Source: Rhodobacteraceae bacterium UBA3069
GTDB taxonomy: Bacteria; Pseudomonadota; Alphaproteobacteria; Rhodobacterales; Rhodobacteraceae
DNA length: 41,043 bases
NCBI GenBank assembly: GCA_002366795.1
Contig: DFBX01000050.1
Span: 1 to 41,043 of the forward strand
Direction of reading: 5' to 3'
Shown here: positions 41,026 to 41,043 of the stretch, piece by piece
Numbering within the stretch: the first letter of the stretch is position 1
Layout of the letters: each line of letters starts with the position of its first letter
Position numbers and translations under genes: made by a program
Notes under the pieces: model-generated
The model's database searches: none
Seen by the model: the letters and a program-made list of their open reading frames with translations, nothing else
What the model was told of the DNA's origin: nothing

Positions 41026-41043
41026 TGTTCCATCCCGGATGAT
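41026..41043 (-). repeat. Inverted copy of the left-edge terminal repeat
   Basis: TGTTCCATCCCGGATGAT is the exact reverse complement of 92-109. Both copies face inward. After two mismatched bases, TAACCTC also matches on both sides (112-118 and 41017-41023). The sequence beyond the window is needed to say whether an insertion sequence continues. Confidence 0.6.

Noticed and set aside
1..41043. tRNA, rRNA, CRISPR array or known riboswitch
   Set aside because: No cloverleaf, regular spacer array or recognisable riboswitch core was found by eye on either strand; a covariance-model search would settle this.

Overview
The window reads as a chromosomal segment of a GC-rich alphaproteobacterium of the Rhodobacterales (Roseobacter/Paracoccaceae) type. 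Supporting signs are MipZ instead of MinCDE, an Irr-type iron box in front of mbfA, the rimM-trmD-rplS-rpmE block, the accD-folC arrangement, a homogentisate cluster typical of marine roseobacters, and a dispersed 'GAGTATTTTTGGCAAAATGA' intergenic repeat. Everything here comes from reading the sequence; no database search was run.

Layout. 1-340: outer part of a probable mobile element (its 18-base end recurs inverted at the right edge of the window) followed by an AT-richer gene fragment. 460-2900: NYN-LOTUS RNase-like gene, a convergent TetR regulator with its own operator, and mbfA (ferritin-like domain plus VIT1 iron exporter) with an Irr iron control element on its promoter. 3030-6770: a tight + strand operon fghA, UPF0178 gene, HAD phosphatase, ornithine cyclodeaminase and alpha/beta hydrolase; the last is broken by a one-base frameshift. 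6900-11520: MFS transporter, zapE, a Tat/lipoprotein lytic transglycosylase, a LysM protein and a secreted rhodanese. 11720-15390: - strand folC, a membrane protein, accD and a CPBP protease. 15600-19810: ilvD, a lipoprotein, two Rhodobacterales-type hypotheticals and a small monooxygenase-like protein. 19806-21316: arsR-arsC-arsH with a promoter and operator that point to a leaderless start. 21400-26440: a FadH-like reductase, a LysR regulator, an EamA transporter pseudogene and an SDR.

26570-34810 is an aromatic catabolism island. On the - strand, hmgA, an MBL hydrolase, fahA, a second MBL protein lacking the usual zinc motif, an FAD monooxygenase and a DUF2783 protein form a homogentisate operon. 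A divergent MarR gene lies at its head, and an HpaI-type aldolase with a convergent HpaR-type MarR lies at its tail. Homogentisate is opened by HmgA and the ring product is cleaved by FahA to fumarate and acetoacetate; maleylacetoacetate isomerase and HppD are not in the window. The monooxygenase may make a hydroxylated feed for this pathway.

34800-41003 holds mipZ, a sulfotransferase-like gene, and the ribosome-maturation block (small membrane protein, rimM, two coupled sulfotransferase-like paralogs, trmD, rplS, rpmE). The two paralogs sit inside a normally conserved translation operon, which is the most unusual gene arrangement seen. The other strong regulatory observations are the iron box, the leaderless ars promoter and the structured 358-base trmD-rplS spacer. 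Two genes are broken by single-base lesions (alpha/beta hydrolase, EamA); these could be real pseudogenes or base-call errors.
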